DNA from: a virus
Direction: 5' to 3' (one strand)
DNA length: 34,062 nt
IMG/VR virus record: IMGVR_UViG_3300030090_000999
Coordinates: 1 to 34,062 of that record
This document shows positions 19,022 to 29,335 of this stretch, in pieces (position 1 is the stretch's first letter; every line of letters starts with the position of its first letter). The notes under the pieces were generated by a model, which saw only the letters and a program-made list of their open reading frames with translations, did not search any database and was not told where the DNA came from. The translations under genes and the position numbers were made by a program.

Positions 19022-20131
19022 ATGGCAGAATCAACAAGATCATTAGATTACGGTTTAAGTGCAGATATATTAGACAGGGTTGCTGGCGCTAGAGAAGCTA
19101 AGTACGAACCTGGCAAAAGAACTATATACGACACAGCTGTAGATTTAGGCACAAAAGCTTTAGAAAAAGGTAAAGAAAAACAAGCTGCTCAACAAGAGTC
19201 TTTAGCTGATTGGGATAGTGCTTTCGCCGCTATGGGTGATCGTGGTTCTTGGGCTTCACCTCAGTTGTTCGATCAATTCCAGGAGTTAGAAAAAGGATAT
19301 AGAGATGATTATATAGAAGCTGTTAGATCTGGTAATAAAGCTGATCAGCAAAGAATGTTAAAAGAACAAGCAGCTAGATCATCATCTCTACAGGGCTGGA
19401 AAGACGTAATGGAAACAGCTAAACAAATAAACGATCAAGTTGGTTGGGGTGCACTTGTAACTAGAAACCCTAAAAGTAAAGCTATATTACAAGCTTTAGC
19501 TAAAGGTGACGGTAGCGCTGTACCTGTTGTTGGTGAAAATGGAGAGTTGTTATTTGAAATAAACGGCGAAAGATACAGCCGTAGTCAAATAGATGATTTA
19601 GTTGCTAAAGGTACAGATCCAAAAGCACTAAGAGCTCAGTTTTTAAACGGCGCAGCTAGTCAAATGGAGGCTGGTGTAAAAAACGGTGTGTTTGATCAAG
19701 ACCTGGTTAACCAAACAAACTTAGGTAGCCTTGATAACGATAAAATGTATACATACATATACGACGCGTGGACAGGGCCTACATCATTTGCTGAAGACAT
19801 TACAGCTCTTGAAGGAGCTACGTTTTCAATAAAAGTGCCAAAAGACCATCCTTTAAACACAAATAATGACGAAGTTGTAGACATACAAGACTTTCAGATT
19901 GCGGGCGTAGATATCGATGCTATGTTAGAAGCTATGCAAGATCCAGAAAATATAGACATAGCTAAGCAAGTTATTGCAGACTACATGACTATAAAGCAAA
20001 AAGCTAATTTCGATAAAGGTAAAAAAATATATGACGAAAGACTAAAAGAATCAGATCCTACTGCTGGCATGACTGCCCAAGAAAAAATTGATTATTACAA
20101 AGAATTAGCAGCAGCTAAAAAAGATAGCTAA
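19022..20131 (+). CDS. Probable internal virion / ejection-associated protein
   Basis: A 369-residue, mostly helical, charged protein whose stop abuts the start of the giant ejection protein (stop ends at 20131, next ATG at 20132), a coupling typical of partners. The N-terminus (SLDYGLSADILDRVAGAREA) and a central DWDSAFAAMGDRG segment are followed by a region with Asp-rich turns and a C-terminal Lys/Asp/Glu-rich helix. There is no signal peptide, membrane span or recognised enzyme motif. I do not recognise the family; the internal virion assignment is from the gene order only. Confidence 0.45.
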   Translation: MAESTRSLDYGLSADILDRVAGAREAKYEPGKRTIYDTAVDLGTKALEKGKEKQAAQQESLADWDSAFAAMGDRGSWASPQLFDQFQELEKGYRDDYIEAVRSGNKADQQRMLKEQAARSSSLQGWKDVMETAKQINDQVGWGALVTRNPKSKAILQALAKGDGSAVPVVGENGELLFEINGERYSRSQIDDLVAKGTDPKALRAQFLNGAASQMEAGVKNGVFDQDLVNQTNLGSLDNDKMYTYIYDAWTGPTSFAEDITALEGATFSIKVPKDHPLNTNNDEVVDIQDFQIAGVDIDAMLEAMQDPENIDIAKQVIADYMTIKQKANFDKGKKIYDERLKESDPTAGMTAQEKIDYYKELAAAKKDS

Positions 20132-23100
20132 ATGAACGAAGAGTTATTGCAAATAGTTGAAGCTATGATAGCTGCTGGTGAACCAGCGGAGTCTATAGAA
20201 GCTGTTATTAATCAGTACCAATCTCCACAAGAAGAGATCAAGATACCTGACGCTAATGTTATACCTATTAGTCAACGTGACTTAGACGATGGTTTAAAGC
20301 CTGAGTCATATGTTAACTCCACCGCTTGGAGTTCATCGGGTTTAGATAGATCTACATACTATGATGAACAAGGAAACTTACTTACGGTAAATGCTACCGG
20401 TATTCCGTTTGACCCACTTACAGACATTGGTTATTCTTTAGCATTAGAAGACGAAGCAAGAAGAGAAGAGTTGATGAGAGAGTCAGAAGCTCCAATTATT
20501 TGGTCTTCTGAAGGTTTATTTACTGTTACAGATGAAGATCAAGAAAATGCTATCGCCGCTGCTAATGCTACATATGATAGTTATGCAGCTATAGATCAAG
20601 TGTATGAATCTGACACTCGTTATCAGTCATTCAATTATGCGGATGGAGGTTCTGAAGTACAAAGAACAAGAGATGTACTAGACCCTCAAGGAGACGGAAC
20701 GCAGACAATTTCTGTTACAGACACTGTAGCCGAAGGTTGGCAAACTATGTATTACGAAGGTTTTGATGCCATTATACCCGGCGGCGAGACACCTCGAGAA
20801 AGAGAGGCGAGATTTATGGGTATTTGGAGAAGCCAAGGAAAAGCAATGGAGAGAGGGACATTAAATAAACCCCGAGCCTTTTCAAGCTCATCTTCCGAAT
20901 TAACTTTTACCGCAGAAAAATATGCTCAATGGAGACTTGGTTTAGCTAGAGATCCTAGCAACGATTTATACGATCCGTTGTTAGCTAGTAATATTTATGA
21001 CAAGTTTGAAGAAGGTACTGATTTAAACAAATTATACGAAGTAGAAAAAACTTTACTAGCTATACAAAAGTTAGAAAAAGAAACTGGCGAAAAAATAAAC
21101 TTTACTCTAGGCGAAGATAAAGTAAGCGACGTTCCTGGATTACAGAAAATGATTAACAGCATATCTAACGACGATCCAGAGTTAAAAGATATAATTGTTA
21201 AAAATGAATCTAGAATTAATAGAAGTAATCAGATCAGCCAGCAAGCTCTAGAACTAGCTAATAAAGAGATTGACGAAGAGCTATACTCTCCAACAAAACC
21301 AGGTTTAATAAACTATTTATTTGCAACTCCTGAAGATCAAGAAGAAGCCGCTAAACGAGCTGAAGAAGATTTAGATTTTCTTGGAATAGACATTAAAGAA
21401 AAGGCTTTACAATACAACGCTATATCAGAGCAATATGCAGACGTTAACAGTCGATTAACGGATGTAAATAAAGAGCTTGAAAAAGAAGAATATAAAGATC
21501 CTAAAGCTCATATAGAGGAAATAAAAGCTAAACACGATTTAACAACGCGAGAAGGTGTTGCCGCCGCTAATAAAGAGATACAAGAGTTTATTGGTAGGTA
21601 TTCTAATTTAATTGAAGAGTATAATAGGCTAAGACCTGCGGTTCAAGATACAGCCACTGCTTTAATAAGATTAGAACAAGAAATTAGTGATCTTGGAGTT
21701 AGAGAGCAAGATTTAAGTGCGTTTACAAATACAATTAGTAAAAACCATAGAACAGCTACTAAAGTCGCTTTAGCTTTTAGTAACGCAACGGTTGATCTAG
21801 TTCAAGGCGCCGCTGAATTTGTTTATATGGTAAATCCTTTAGGAGCTATAGCCGATGAATTAGTAGATTACGCAGGCGAAGATTCTTTGATTGGTACTAT
21901 TGTTGAAGTAGCAAGATATGCCACGGCTATACCTACTGGTGGTATAACTTTATACTCTGGAGAACGAAGAGACGATGTAACTCAAGCTATTGACGGGTAT
22001 CAGCAAAACGTAAGCTCGATGGTTGGCGAAGCTGTTCGCTTTGAGGATATTGAAAGCACTGGAGATGCTATAGAGTGGGCTTTAGTAGCTGGCGCATCAC
22101 AAGTTCCGCAGCTAGCTTTACTTGCTGCTACAGGTGGTACAGCTGGTTTAATAGTCATGGGTGCTACATCAGCTGGCCAAAAGTTTTCAGCTATGGATCA
22201 GCAAAGAGATCTATACAGGCAAACTGGTGGCATGTACGGCCAAAACCATAATTTTGCTACTATGTATGCTAACTCTATTGCTACAGGTAGTATAGAGGCT
22301 TTATCTGAAAGAGTAACTTTAGGGCTATTAAAAGGAACTGGTGGTGTAGTATCCAATAGAGTATTTAAAAGCGTAGGCTCTAAAAAGGCGGCTGATATGT
22401 TTAAGCGTCGCTTGTTTACAAAAGAAAACTTAAAGTACTCTACTAAGAAGCTTATTGACATAGCTGAGGAAGGTGGTTCTGAGGCGTTAGCTACTATGGG
22501 TGGTAATTACATTGATAGGTTAAGCGGAGATAAGACTGTAAATATATTTGATGACGTAGCAGAGTCTTTCGTGACTGGTGCATTGATAGGCTCTACTTTA
22601 TCAATGCCACACGTGTTCAAAGACGCATACAGTGCTTTCCAAAGTGTAGAAGCATCTACAGCTATAGCACAAAACTTTGATAGAATACAAGCTAATAACG
22701 ATATAATAAACGATCCTAAATCTTCTCAAGAAGCTAGGGATGCAGCGTTAGCGGCTATTGCAGAATTAACTGCACAAAACTCAGAGTTTATAGCGTTAGA
22801 TTTAAAAAGAGTTGATTCTCTTTCAAGCGCTCAAAAAAGAGAGTTGTTTGAAATAGAAAAATCTCAAAGAAACTTAGAAGTACGGTTTGCTGAAATTAAC
22901 GCGTCTGATATGACGTTAGAGCAAAAGCGAAAAATAGCTAACGAAATGAACGCTGGCTATAACAAAAACCTTGCTCGTAAAAACGAAATACTAAAAAGCA
23001 TACCTACAGATCAAGTTCTCAAGAACCACGAAAACGAAATAAAGCGTATAGAAGAAGAGAGCGCTAGATTAGTTGCTGAAGGTGGCCCAGCTATCAATGT

Positions 23101-26100
23101 TACTAGAGCAAATGGTAAGAACGACGCAGATATTGCAGAGCAGTTTGAAGAGTGGAGGAATAACGCTAAGAAAAAAGGCAATGTAAAAATTGCAGCTTCG
23201 GAAGACGGCACGCAAGTTTATGGTGCTATGGTACCAATTTTAGATAATAGCGGAAATGTTATTAACTACGAGATGTTCTTCAATGATAAGAACATTTACG
23301 AAGACGGTGTTACCACTACTGGATCGCATGAGCTATTACACGCAGCTGTATTTAACACTATAAGGGCTAATCCTGCCTTAAGAAATAGATTTGGTGATGC
23401 TATAAATAGAATACTAGAAGGGCCTGGTGTAAAGATATCTAACAAAGCTCAAAAAGAGTTAGATCGTGTTAATCAGTACAGCAAAGAACAGCGAGGTGAA
23501 GAGATATTTGCGATAGTATCTGAGCTAATGGTGTCTGGCGATATAACAATTGATGGTAGCGCTGTAGGTAGATTTAAAGACTTGATGCGTAGAACCACTA
23601 TGCAGACTACAGATACTGACATAGAGTTTAATGATGATACTGACGTTAGGAACTTCTTAAAAGATTATTCAAGATCAAGAAAGAAAGGTCTTGCTGATAA
23701 ACGTATAACAAGCTTATTTACTAAATCAGCTAAAGGTAAGTTAGTTGAAACTGAGATTAGTAGAGAGGAAGCTAAAAGAGTTGTTGAAGGTAGGCTTGAA
23801 GAAGCTTTACAAGAAAGCTACATGAGTACACTATCTGCTAGTCTTAGAGCTAAACCGGATTTACGTCAAGAGTTTGACCAGTTTGTAAAAAATGAAGATG
23901 GAACACCGAAGTTTGCTACAAATGCTCAGTTTTTAAGTGAAGGTAGCGCACAGGCGTATTTAAAAATAGTAGAATCACCGGCGCTTGACGGTTTAATACA
24001 GCAAGGCATGACCGAGCGTGGTTTACCACCAGCGGCATTACGAGATTTTACTAGAAAAGTAAAAGAAAATTTAGCAGATAGATTATTAACTAACTATGAC
24101 GTAACTAAAAACGATAGTTTATTTGGTTGGTTGACAGGTGTATCAGGTGGCGCTGGTAGGTCTATTATATATAGAGCTAAAGGCGACGTTATGAATCAGT
24201 ATAAAAAAGACGGTGAGCTTGAAACTGTTTCTATGGATGCTCCAGTAGGTGAAACAACTACGTTTGAAGCTACTATAGAAGCTGAAACCGATGCATTTAT
24301 GCAGCAGCTTGAAGAAGCTGACTTAAGTAGGACTCGCGCAGAGCGTGAAGCTAGAAAACCAAAGAGAGTTGTTAACGAGCTAAATATTGACAGTGACGGT
24401 AAAGCCGCTATAAATAAAGCTGTATCAGACGCGGCGGTTGACATAGCTGGCTTACAGTATAAAGACGTAAAAAAGCTTGGTAATTCCGTTGACGCACCAT
24501 TGTACAAAACACTACAAGTTGTATCAGAAAAGTTCGGTGTAAATCCTAAAAACGTTATAAAATCCGCTAACTTAAATACTAAGCAGCGTAAGTCAGCTCA
24601 GCAGTTTATAAACAAAAACGCAGAGTTTTTGCTTAATATGTTGCCTGATGGTGAGACTAGAAGCGGAGAAGCCACTGGTGTACCTAGAGTATTGTTAAAT
24701 AATTTCTACGAAAAAGGTGAGAGATTAAAGTATAAAGACGGAGCGACGGCTGCGGGTAAGTTTACACAGCAAAAGCGAACTGATATAACACCTGAGCAAT
24801 TTAAAGAAGCTTTCGGTATTAGACCAGACGGTACTTTAGATAACAACAGAAAATACGACAGCGCAATAAACGCTTTAGTCAATCAAGCCACTATGCTTGC
24901 TAACAACCAGGCTTTACGCGAGTACGCTATGAAAGAAGGCACTGCTTCAGAGGCAGTAGTAGCTAAATTAGGTGAAGGTAGAGCTGAAGTAATGTTTAGC
25001 GTAAGGGTAAGAGACAGTGTTAAAAACACTTTTGATCAATTATATCCTGATCTAATAACAGCTGTGGCAGCATCTAACACTGGCGACATAGACTCTATAA
25101 GAGTAGCTGTTGAGTCTGTTTATGGTAACGTACTTAGTAAATCTGAAATTAACAGATTAGTAAACGAGGTTTATGATCAAGCAGACGAGTATAATACTAT
25201 AAACCAAAACTTCAAAGGTGTTGGAGTTGATGCGCCTTTAAGCTTAGAGCAGTTTTTACAAGATAAATACGAAAGTAATAATAGTGAAAAAGGTATATTA
25301 AAAGCATTAGAAGATAAGTTACCAAAAGACGAAAATGGTAAAACAATAAAGATAGGTGCTCACTTTCTAGACGCTGAAAGGATAAATAAGCAACGAGCTA
25401 TACCAGGTCTGTTTGTTGCTGAAGCTAAAAAACAAGGTTATTCAGATCAGCAAATAGCTGAAATGCTCATAGCTCACGCTGCTCCTATGTTTTCTGGAGC
25501 AAGTAAAATAAGTGACGGTAGATTTGTTGTAGAAGAAGGTGTTGTTGTTGAAGATCCTAATTGGAAACCTACTAGAATAAATAAAAAAGGCCAAGAAGTT
25601 CCTCAGAAAAACAGAAAACAAGCTTTTCAAAACGTACCTGATTACATAGCTGTACTTAACACTCTTGGTCTAGGTAAAATAGAAAAAGTTGGACGAGGTT
25701 ATACGCTTGATGGAGCTTCGTTAAATACTACGTTAATACCTGAAACATCAGAGGCTAGATTAAAAGATGCTAGATTTGAAAAAGGTAAAAAGCAGGCTGA
25801 AGACGCAAGAGTTGTTACAAAAATGGTATTAGACTCTTTATATGCTAAAGCCAACGATCCAAAAAGTAATTACGATTACGCTGATTTTGCTATGACTTTA
25901 ACTAGTCTTGGTTCTAGTATGCAAGCGCCTATGAGGAGAGCTGCTTTATTTGAGTATTTTATGGAAGGCGTTGAAGATGTAGTAGCTAATAGAGGTGATG
26001 CAAGTATTGGGTCTGTTACTGAGTTTGAGCATTTAAAACCTCAAGAAGAGGCTATTGGAGAGATTATACACTCTTACTTAACTACTGGTGAGCTTGACAT

Positions 26101-29100
26101 GCGTATATTTGAAGGTGGTGGACCTTACAGGCCATACAAGACTGGAGTTATTAGCAAAAGCATGGACAACGCGGTAACAGACGCTGGTCATAAGTTTACT
26201 TCTCCAAGATTAGGAAGAGGCGATAGTAGGCAATATTCGTTCGAGGCTATCCGTGATAATAGAATTAGACCTCTTAGAAGTATTGATCCAGCTAAAAAAG
26301 GAACTGCAAAAGAGTTTGTTGGTAGAGAGTGGGTGCAGATGAATGACGCTATAGCTAGAGACGATGGCACTGTAATAAGAGACATGAAGGTTCTAGGTGG
26401 TATATTTGGAAACATATCGTTCTCAAAAAGACCTGCTAAAAATAAAGGTGCTAGCATACTTGATTTTGACGATACGTTAGCTACAACTAAATCTAGCGTG
26501 TTGTTTACGGCACCTGATGGCACTAAAGGTAAGTTAAACGCCGAAGAGTATGCTAGAGATTATGTTGAGCTGCTTGGCCAAGGTTATGAGTTTGACTTTT
26601 CAGAGTTTAATAAAGTAGTTGAAGGAGCTCCTGGCCCATTGCTTAATAAAGCTAAAAAACTAGCTAAGAAGTTTGGCACCGATAACATGTTTATCTTAAC
26701 TGCTAGAGCGCCACAAGCTCAAGAAGCTATATTTGAGTTTATGAAATCGCAGGGCTTAGAGATACCTATTAATAATATTATAGGTTTAGGTAACTCTACT
26801 GGTCAAGCTAAAGCTAACTGGATCGCGGAAAATTTAATAAAAGAAGGCTACAATGATATGTACTTTGCAGACGATGCGTTGCAAAACGTCGAGGCTGTTA
26901 AAAATATGTTTGAGCTCTTTGATGTTAAAAGCAAAGTTCAACAAGCTAAAGCTGAGTTTAGTAGAAGAGCGCCTAAGCAAATGGATGATATCATTGATGA
27001 AGGCGCCGCAGACCTTGATTCAGACTTTAACATTATACTAGAAGAAACTAAAGGTGTAGCTAGGTTTAAGCAGTTTTCTGCTGGTAAAGCTAGACAACGC
27101 GGTAAAAACAAAGGTAGATTTAAGTTCTTCATACCGCCATCAGCAGATGACTTCGCTGGTTTGCTATATAGCTTCATGGGTAAAGGAAAGCAAGGCGACA
27201 AGCACCACAAGTTTTTTAAAGTCAATTTATTTGATCCGTTTAGTAAAGGAATAAGATTATTAAATAGAGCAAATCAAATAGCTGCTAATGATTTAAAAAA
27301 CCTACGTAAAGCTTTTCCTGATGTACGTAATAAGCTTAAAAATAAACTACCAGGCTTAGAATATACTACTGAAGACGCTATAAGAGTATACAACTGGAAT
27401 CAACAGGGCTTTGATGTACCAGGTTTAGCACAAACAGATTTAAATGCTATTGTAAAAGCTATTGAAGGTGATGCTAAATTAAAAGCATTTGCAGATGGAG
27501 TTAGCGTTATTAATATAAACGAAGCAATAGTTCCTGATGACTCTTGGCTTGCTGGAACTATAGCTTCTGATGTCAATGAAGCTCTTGAAACCGCAAGGTC
27601 AACGTATTTACAAGAGTGGATTGATAATAAAAACGCTATATTCACTGAAGCCAACATGAATAAAATTGAAGCTGTTTACGGCTCTAATTTTAGAGAAGCT
27701 TTAGAAGACGTGCTATTCCGTATGGAAAACGGTGGTAATAGATCTCGTGGTCAAGGTAGGTTAATGAATAACTTTACTAATTGGATACATGGTTCTATTG
27801 GTACTACGATGTTCTTTAACGCTAGATCAGCTATGCTGCAAATGATATCTAACGTTAACTTTATCAACTGGAGCGACAACAACATGCTAGCGGCTGCTAA
27901 AGCATTTGCTAATCAACCACAGTACTGGAAAGACGTGGCAATGATATTTAACTCTGATTTCTTAAAACAAAGAAGAGGTAGGATACAGACTGATGTTAAC
28001 GCTGCGGAATTACTATCAGAAATACGTGATTCTAAAAACCCAATGAAGAAAGCTACAGCGTACTTGCTTCAACTAGGTTTTACACCAACACAAATAGCAG
28101 ACAGCTTTGCTATTGCAACGGGTGGAGCTACTTTCTACAGAAACAGAATTAACTCACACACGCAAAATGGTTTGTCTCAAGCTGATGCTGAGACTCAAGC
28201 GTTCGAAGACATGATGGAGATCGCTGAAGAAACTCAGCAGTCTACAAGAGAAGATAGAATATCTCAACAGCAGGCTTCGCCTCTTGGTAAGTTTATACTA
28301 GCTTTCCAAAACACACCTATGCAGTACAACCGTTTGATTAAGAAAGCTGCTCAAGACTTAGTTAACAGAAGAGGTAGTGATACCGCTAACGTATCTAAAA
28401 TAGTTTACTACGGTGCTATACAGAATATGATATTCTATGGATTACAACAAGCTTTATTCGCGGGGCTGTTTGGTGATGACGAAGAAGATCAACTTGATGA
28501 TGATAAAAAAGAAAGAGTAATCAACGGCATGTTTGATACTGTTCTTAGAGGGTCAGGTATAGGCGGTGCAGCTGTATCTACTGTGAAAAACGTTATACTG
28601 CGTTTTATGGAAGAAGAAAAGAAAGCAGACGACGATAAATTTTTTACAGAGCCAGACCATGCTTATACTGTAATAGAGGCTCTTAATATATCTCCACCGA
28701 TAGGTATTAAAGCTAGAAAGTTATATAGTGCTTTGCAGTCTTGGGAGTTCAACAGGGAGGTTATTGACTATATGGATAAGACTGATATTGATAATCCAAT
28801 TTACGACGCGGTATTTAGCGCTACGGAAGCTATTACAAACCTGCCTTTATCAAGACTATACAGTAAGTATCAAAACTTAAAAGAAGCTGCTAATTCAGAT
28901 CACGAAACCTGGAAGAGAGTAGCTATGCTATTAGGTTGGAGCAAATGGAGCTTTGGTATTAAAAACCAAGATGTGATGTCTGCTAAAAACGAGATTAAAG
29001 AAATTAAAGCAGAAGAAAAAGAAGAGCGTAGAGAGCAAAAGAAGAGAGAAAGAGAAATTGAAAAAGCTGAAGAAGAACGTCAAGTCATCGAAGACAACAA

Positions 29101-29335
29101 GCTAGATCAAGAAGAAAAAAGAGAAGATGGCGCTACTGAAGTTCAATGTGCCGCCGTTAGTAGATCAGGTAAGCGCTGCTCTAACATGGCTCTGCCTGGT
29201 GAAGATTTCTGTACAATACATATGCCAGTACCACAACAAGCTAACGAGGTACAGTGCTCACATATAAAAGATAACGGCGAACGCTGTAAAATGAAAACTA
29301 AAAACAAATCAGGAAAATGTTACTACCACGATTAA
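20132..29335 (+). CDS. Giant polyvalent ejection protein (3,067 aa): zincin, HAD domain, twin Cys/His modules
   Basis: A 3,067-residue protein, the largest in the window, probably packed in the capsid and injected with the DNA, by analogy with T7 gp16 and the large polyvalent proteins of marine phages. Visible parts in order: helical N-terminal half; hydrophobic Ala/Gly-rich segment near residues 647-680 that may insert in a membrane; HELLH zinc-protease motif at 1066-1070 with a possible third ligand, Glu1123 or Glu1124; a sigma-factor-like stretch near 1310-1370; a HAD phosphatase-like domain at about 2105-2265 with D2111-x-D2113-x-T2115, T2190, K2227 and D2247-D2248; a conserved region FFIPPSADDFAGLLY after it; a conserved FQNTPMQYNRL block near 2725 followed by a hydrophobic stretch at 2757-2785; a highly charged helix near 2950-3000; and two C-x9-C-x10-C-x2-H modules at 3006-3030 and 3042-3066. 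Each domain's activity is inferred, not demonstrated. Confidence 0.72.
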   Translation: MNEELLQIVEAMIAAGEPAESIEAVINQYQSPQEEIKIPDANVIPISQRDLDDGLKPESYVNSTAWSSSGLDRSTYYDEQGNLLTVNATGIPFDPLTDIGYSLALEDEARREELMRESEAPIIWSSEGLFTVTDEDQENAIAAANATYDSYAAIDQVYESDTRYQSFNYADGGSEVQRTRDVLDPQGDGTQTISVTDTVAEGWQTMYYEGFDAIIPGGETPREREARFMGIWRSQGKAMERGTLNKPRAFSSSSSELTFTAEKYAQWRLGLARDPSNDLYDPLLASNIYDKFEEGTDLNKLYEVEKTLLAIQKLEKETGEKINFTLGEDKVSDVPGLQKMINSISNDDPELKDIIVKNESRINRSNQISQQALELANKEIDEELYSPTKPGLINYLFATPEDQEEAAKRAEEDLDFLGIDIKEKALQYNAISEQYADVNSRLTDVNKELEKEEYKDPKAHIEEIKAKHDLTTREGVAAANKEIQEFIGRYSNLIEEYNRLRPAVQDTATALIRLEQEISDLGVREQDLSAFTNTISKNHRTATKVALAFSNATVDLVQGAAEFVYMVNPLGAIADELVDYAGEDSLIGTIVEVARYATAIPTGGITLYSGERRDDVTQAIDGYQQNVSSMVGEAVRFEDIESTGDAIEWALVAGASQVPQLALLAATGGTAGLIVMGATSAGQKFSAMDQQRDLYRQTGGMYGQNHNFATMYANSIATGSIEALSERVTLGLLKGTGGVVSNRVFKSVGSKKAADMFKRRLFTKENLKYSTKKLIDIAEEGGSEALATMGGNYIDRLSGDKTVNIFDDVAESFVTGALIGSTLSMPHVFKDAYSAFQSVEASTAIAQNFDRIQANNDIINDPKSSQEARDAALAAIAELTAQNSEFIALDLKRVDSLSSAQKRELFEIEKSQRNLEVRFAEINASDMTLEQKRKIANEMNAGYNKNLARKNEILKSIPTDQVLKNHENEIKRIEEESARLVAEGGPAINVTRANGKNDADIAEQFEEWRNNAKKKGNVKIAASEDGTQVYGAMVPILDNSGNVINYEMFFNDKNIYEDGVTTTGSHELLHAAVFNTIRANPALRNRFGDAINRILEGPGVKISNKAQKELDRVNQYSKEQRGEEIFAIVSELMVSGDITIDGSAVGRFKDLMRRTTMQTTDTDIEFNDDTDVRNFLKDYSRSRKKGLADKRITSLFTKSAKGKLVETEISREEAKRVVEGRLEEALQESYMSTLSASLRAKPDLRQEFDQFVKNEDGTPKFATNAQFLSEGSAQAYLKIVESPALDGLIQQGMTERGLPPAALRDFTRKVKENLADRLLTNYDVTKNDSLFGWLTGVSGGAGRSIIYRAKGDVMNQYKKDGELETVSMDAPVGETTTFEATIEAETDAFMQQLEEADLSRTRAEREARKPKRVVNELNIDSDGKAAINKAVSDAAVDIAGLQYKDVKKLGNSVDAPLYKTLQVVSEKFGVNPKNVIKSANLNTKQRKSAQQFINKNAEFLLNMLPDGETRSGEATGVPRVLLNNFYEKGERLKYKDGATAAGKFTQQKRTDITPEQFKEAFGIRPDGTLDNNRKYDSAINALVNQATMLANNQALREYAMKEGTASEAVVAKLGEGRAEVMFSVRVRDSVKNTFDQLYPDLITAVAASNTGDIDSIRVAVESVYGNVLSKSEINRLVNEVYDQADEYNTINQNFKGVGVDAPLSLEQFLQDKYESNNSEKGILKALEDKLPKDENGKTIKIGAHFLDAERINKQRAIPGLFVAEAKKQGYSDQQIAEMLIAHAAPMFSGASKISDGRFVVEEGVVVEDPNWKPTRINKKGQEVPQKNRKQAFQNVPDYIAVLNTLGLGKIEKVGRGYTLDGASLNTTLIPETSEARLKDARFEKGKKQAEDARVVTKMVLDSLYAKANDPKSNYDYADFAMTLTSLGSSMQAPMRRAALFEYFMEGVEDVVANRGDASIGSVTEFEHLKPQEEAIGEIIHSYLTTGELDMRIFEGGGPYRPYKTGVISKSMDNAVTDAGHKFTSPRLGRGDSRQYSFEAIRDNRIRPLRSIDPAKKGTAKEFVGREWVQMNDAIARDDGTVIRDMKVLGGIFGNISFSKRPAKNKGASILDFDDTLATTKSSVLFTAPDGTKGKLNAEEYARDYVELLGQGYEFDFSEFNKVVEGAPGPLLNKAKKLAKKFGTDNMFILTARAPQAQEAIFEFMKSQGLEIPINNIIGLGNSTGQAKANWIAENLIKEGYNDMYFADDALQNVEAVKNMFELFDVKSKVQQAKAEFSRRAPKQMDDIIDEGAADLDSDFNIILEETKGVARFKQFSAGKARQRGKNKGRFKFFIPPSADDFAGLLYSFMGKGKQGDKHHKFFKVNLFDPFSKGIRLLNRANQIAANDLKNLRKAFPDVRNKLKNKLPGLEYTTEDAIRVYNWNQQGFDVPGLAQTDLNAIVKAIEGDAKLKAFADGVSVININEAIVPDDSWLAGTIASDVNEALETARSTYLQEWIDNKNAIFTEANMNKIEAVYGSNFREALEDVLFRMENGGNRSRGQGRLMNNFTNWIHGSIGTTMFFNARSAMLQMISNVNFINWSDNNMLAAAKAFANQPQYWKDVAMIFNSDFLKQRRGRIQTDVNAAELLSEIRDSKNPMKKATAYLLQLGFTPTQIADSFAIATGGATFYRNRINSHTQNGLSQADAETQAFEDMMEIAEETQQSTREDRISQQQASPLGKFILAFQNTPMQYNRLIKKAAQDLVNRRGSDTANVSKIVYYGAIQNMIFYGLQQALFAGLFGDDEEDQLDDDKKERVINGMFDTVLRGSGIGGAAVSTVKNVILRFMEEEKKADDDKFFTEPDHAYTVIEALNISPPIGIKARKLYSALQSWEFNREVIDYMDKTDIDNPIYDAVFSATEAITNLPLSRLYSKYQNLKEAANSDHETWKRVAMLLGWSKWSFGIKNQDVMSAKNEIKEIKAEEKEERREQKKREREIEKAEEERQVIEDNKLDQEEKREDGATEVQCAAVSRSGKRCSNMALPGEDFCTIHMPVPQQANEVQCSHIKDNGERCKMKTKNKSGKCYYHD

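Noticed and set aside
27011-27025. D-x-D-x-D stretch (DLDSD) in the giant protein, reminiscent of the catalytic motif of crAss-like virion RNA polymerases
   Set aside because: It lacks the usual glycine and surrounding conserved residues and sits in a linker between the HAD domain and the next block; no other polymerase features were recognised.
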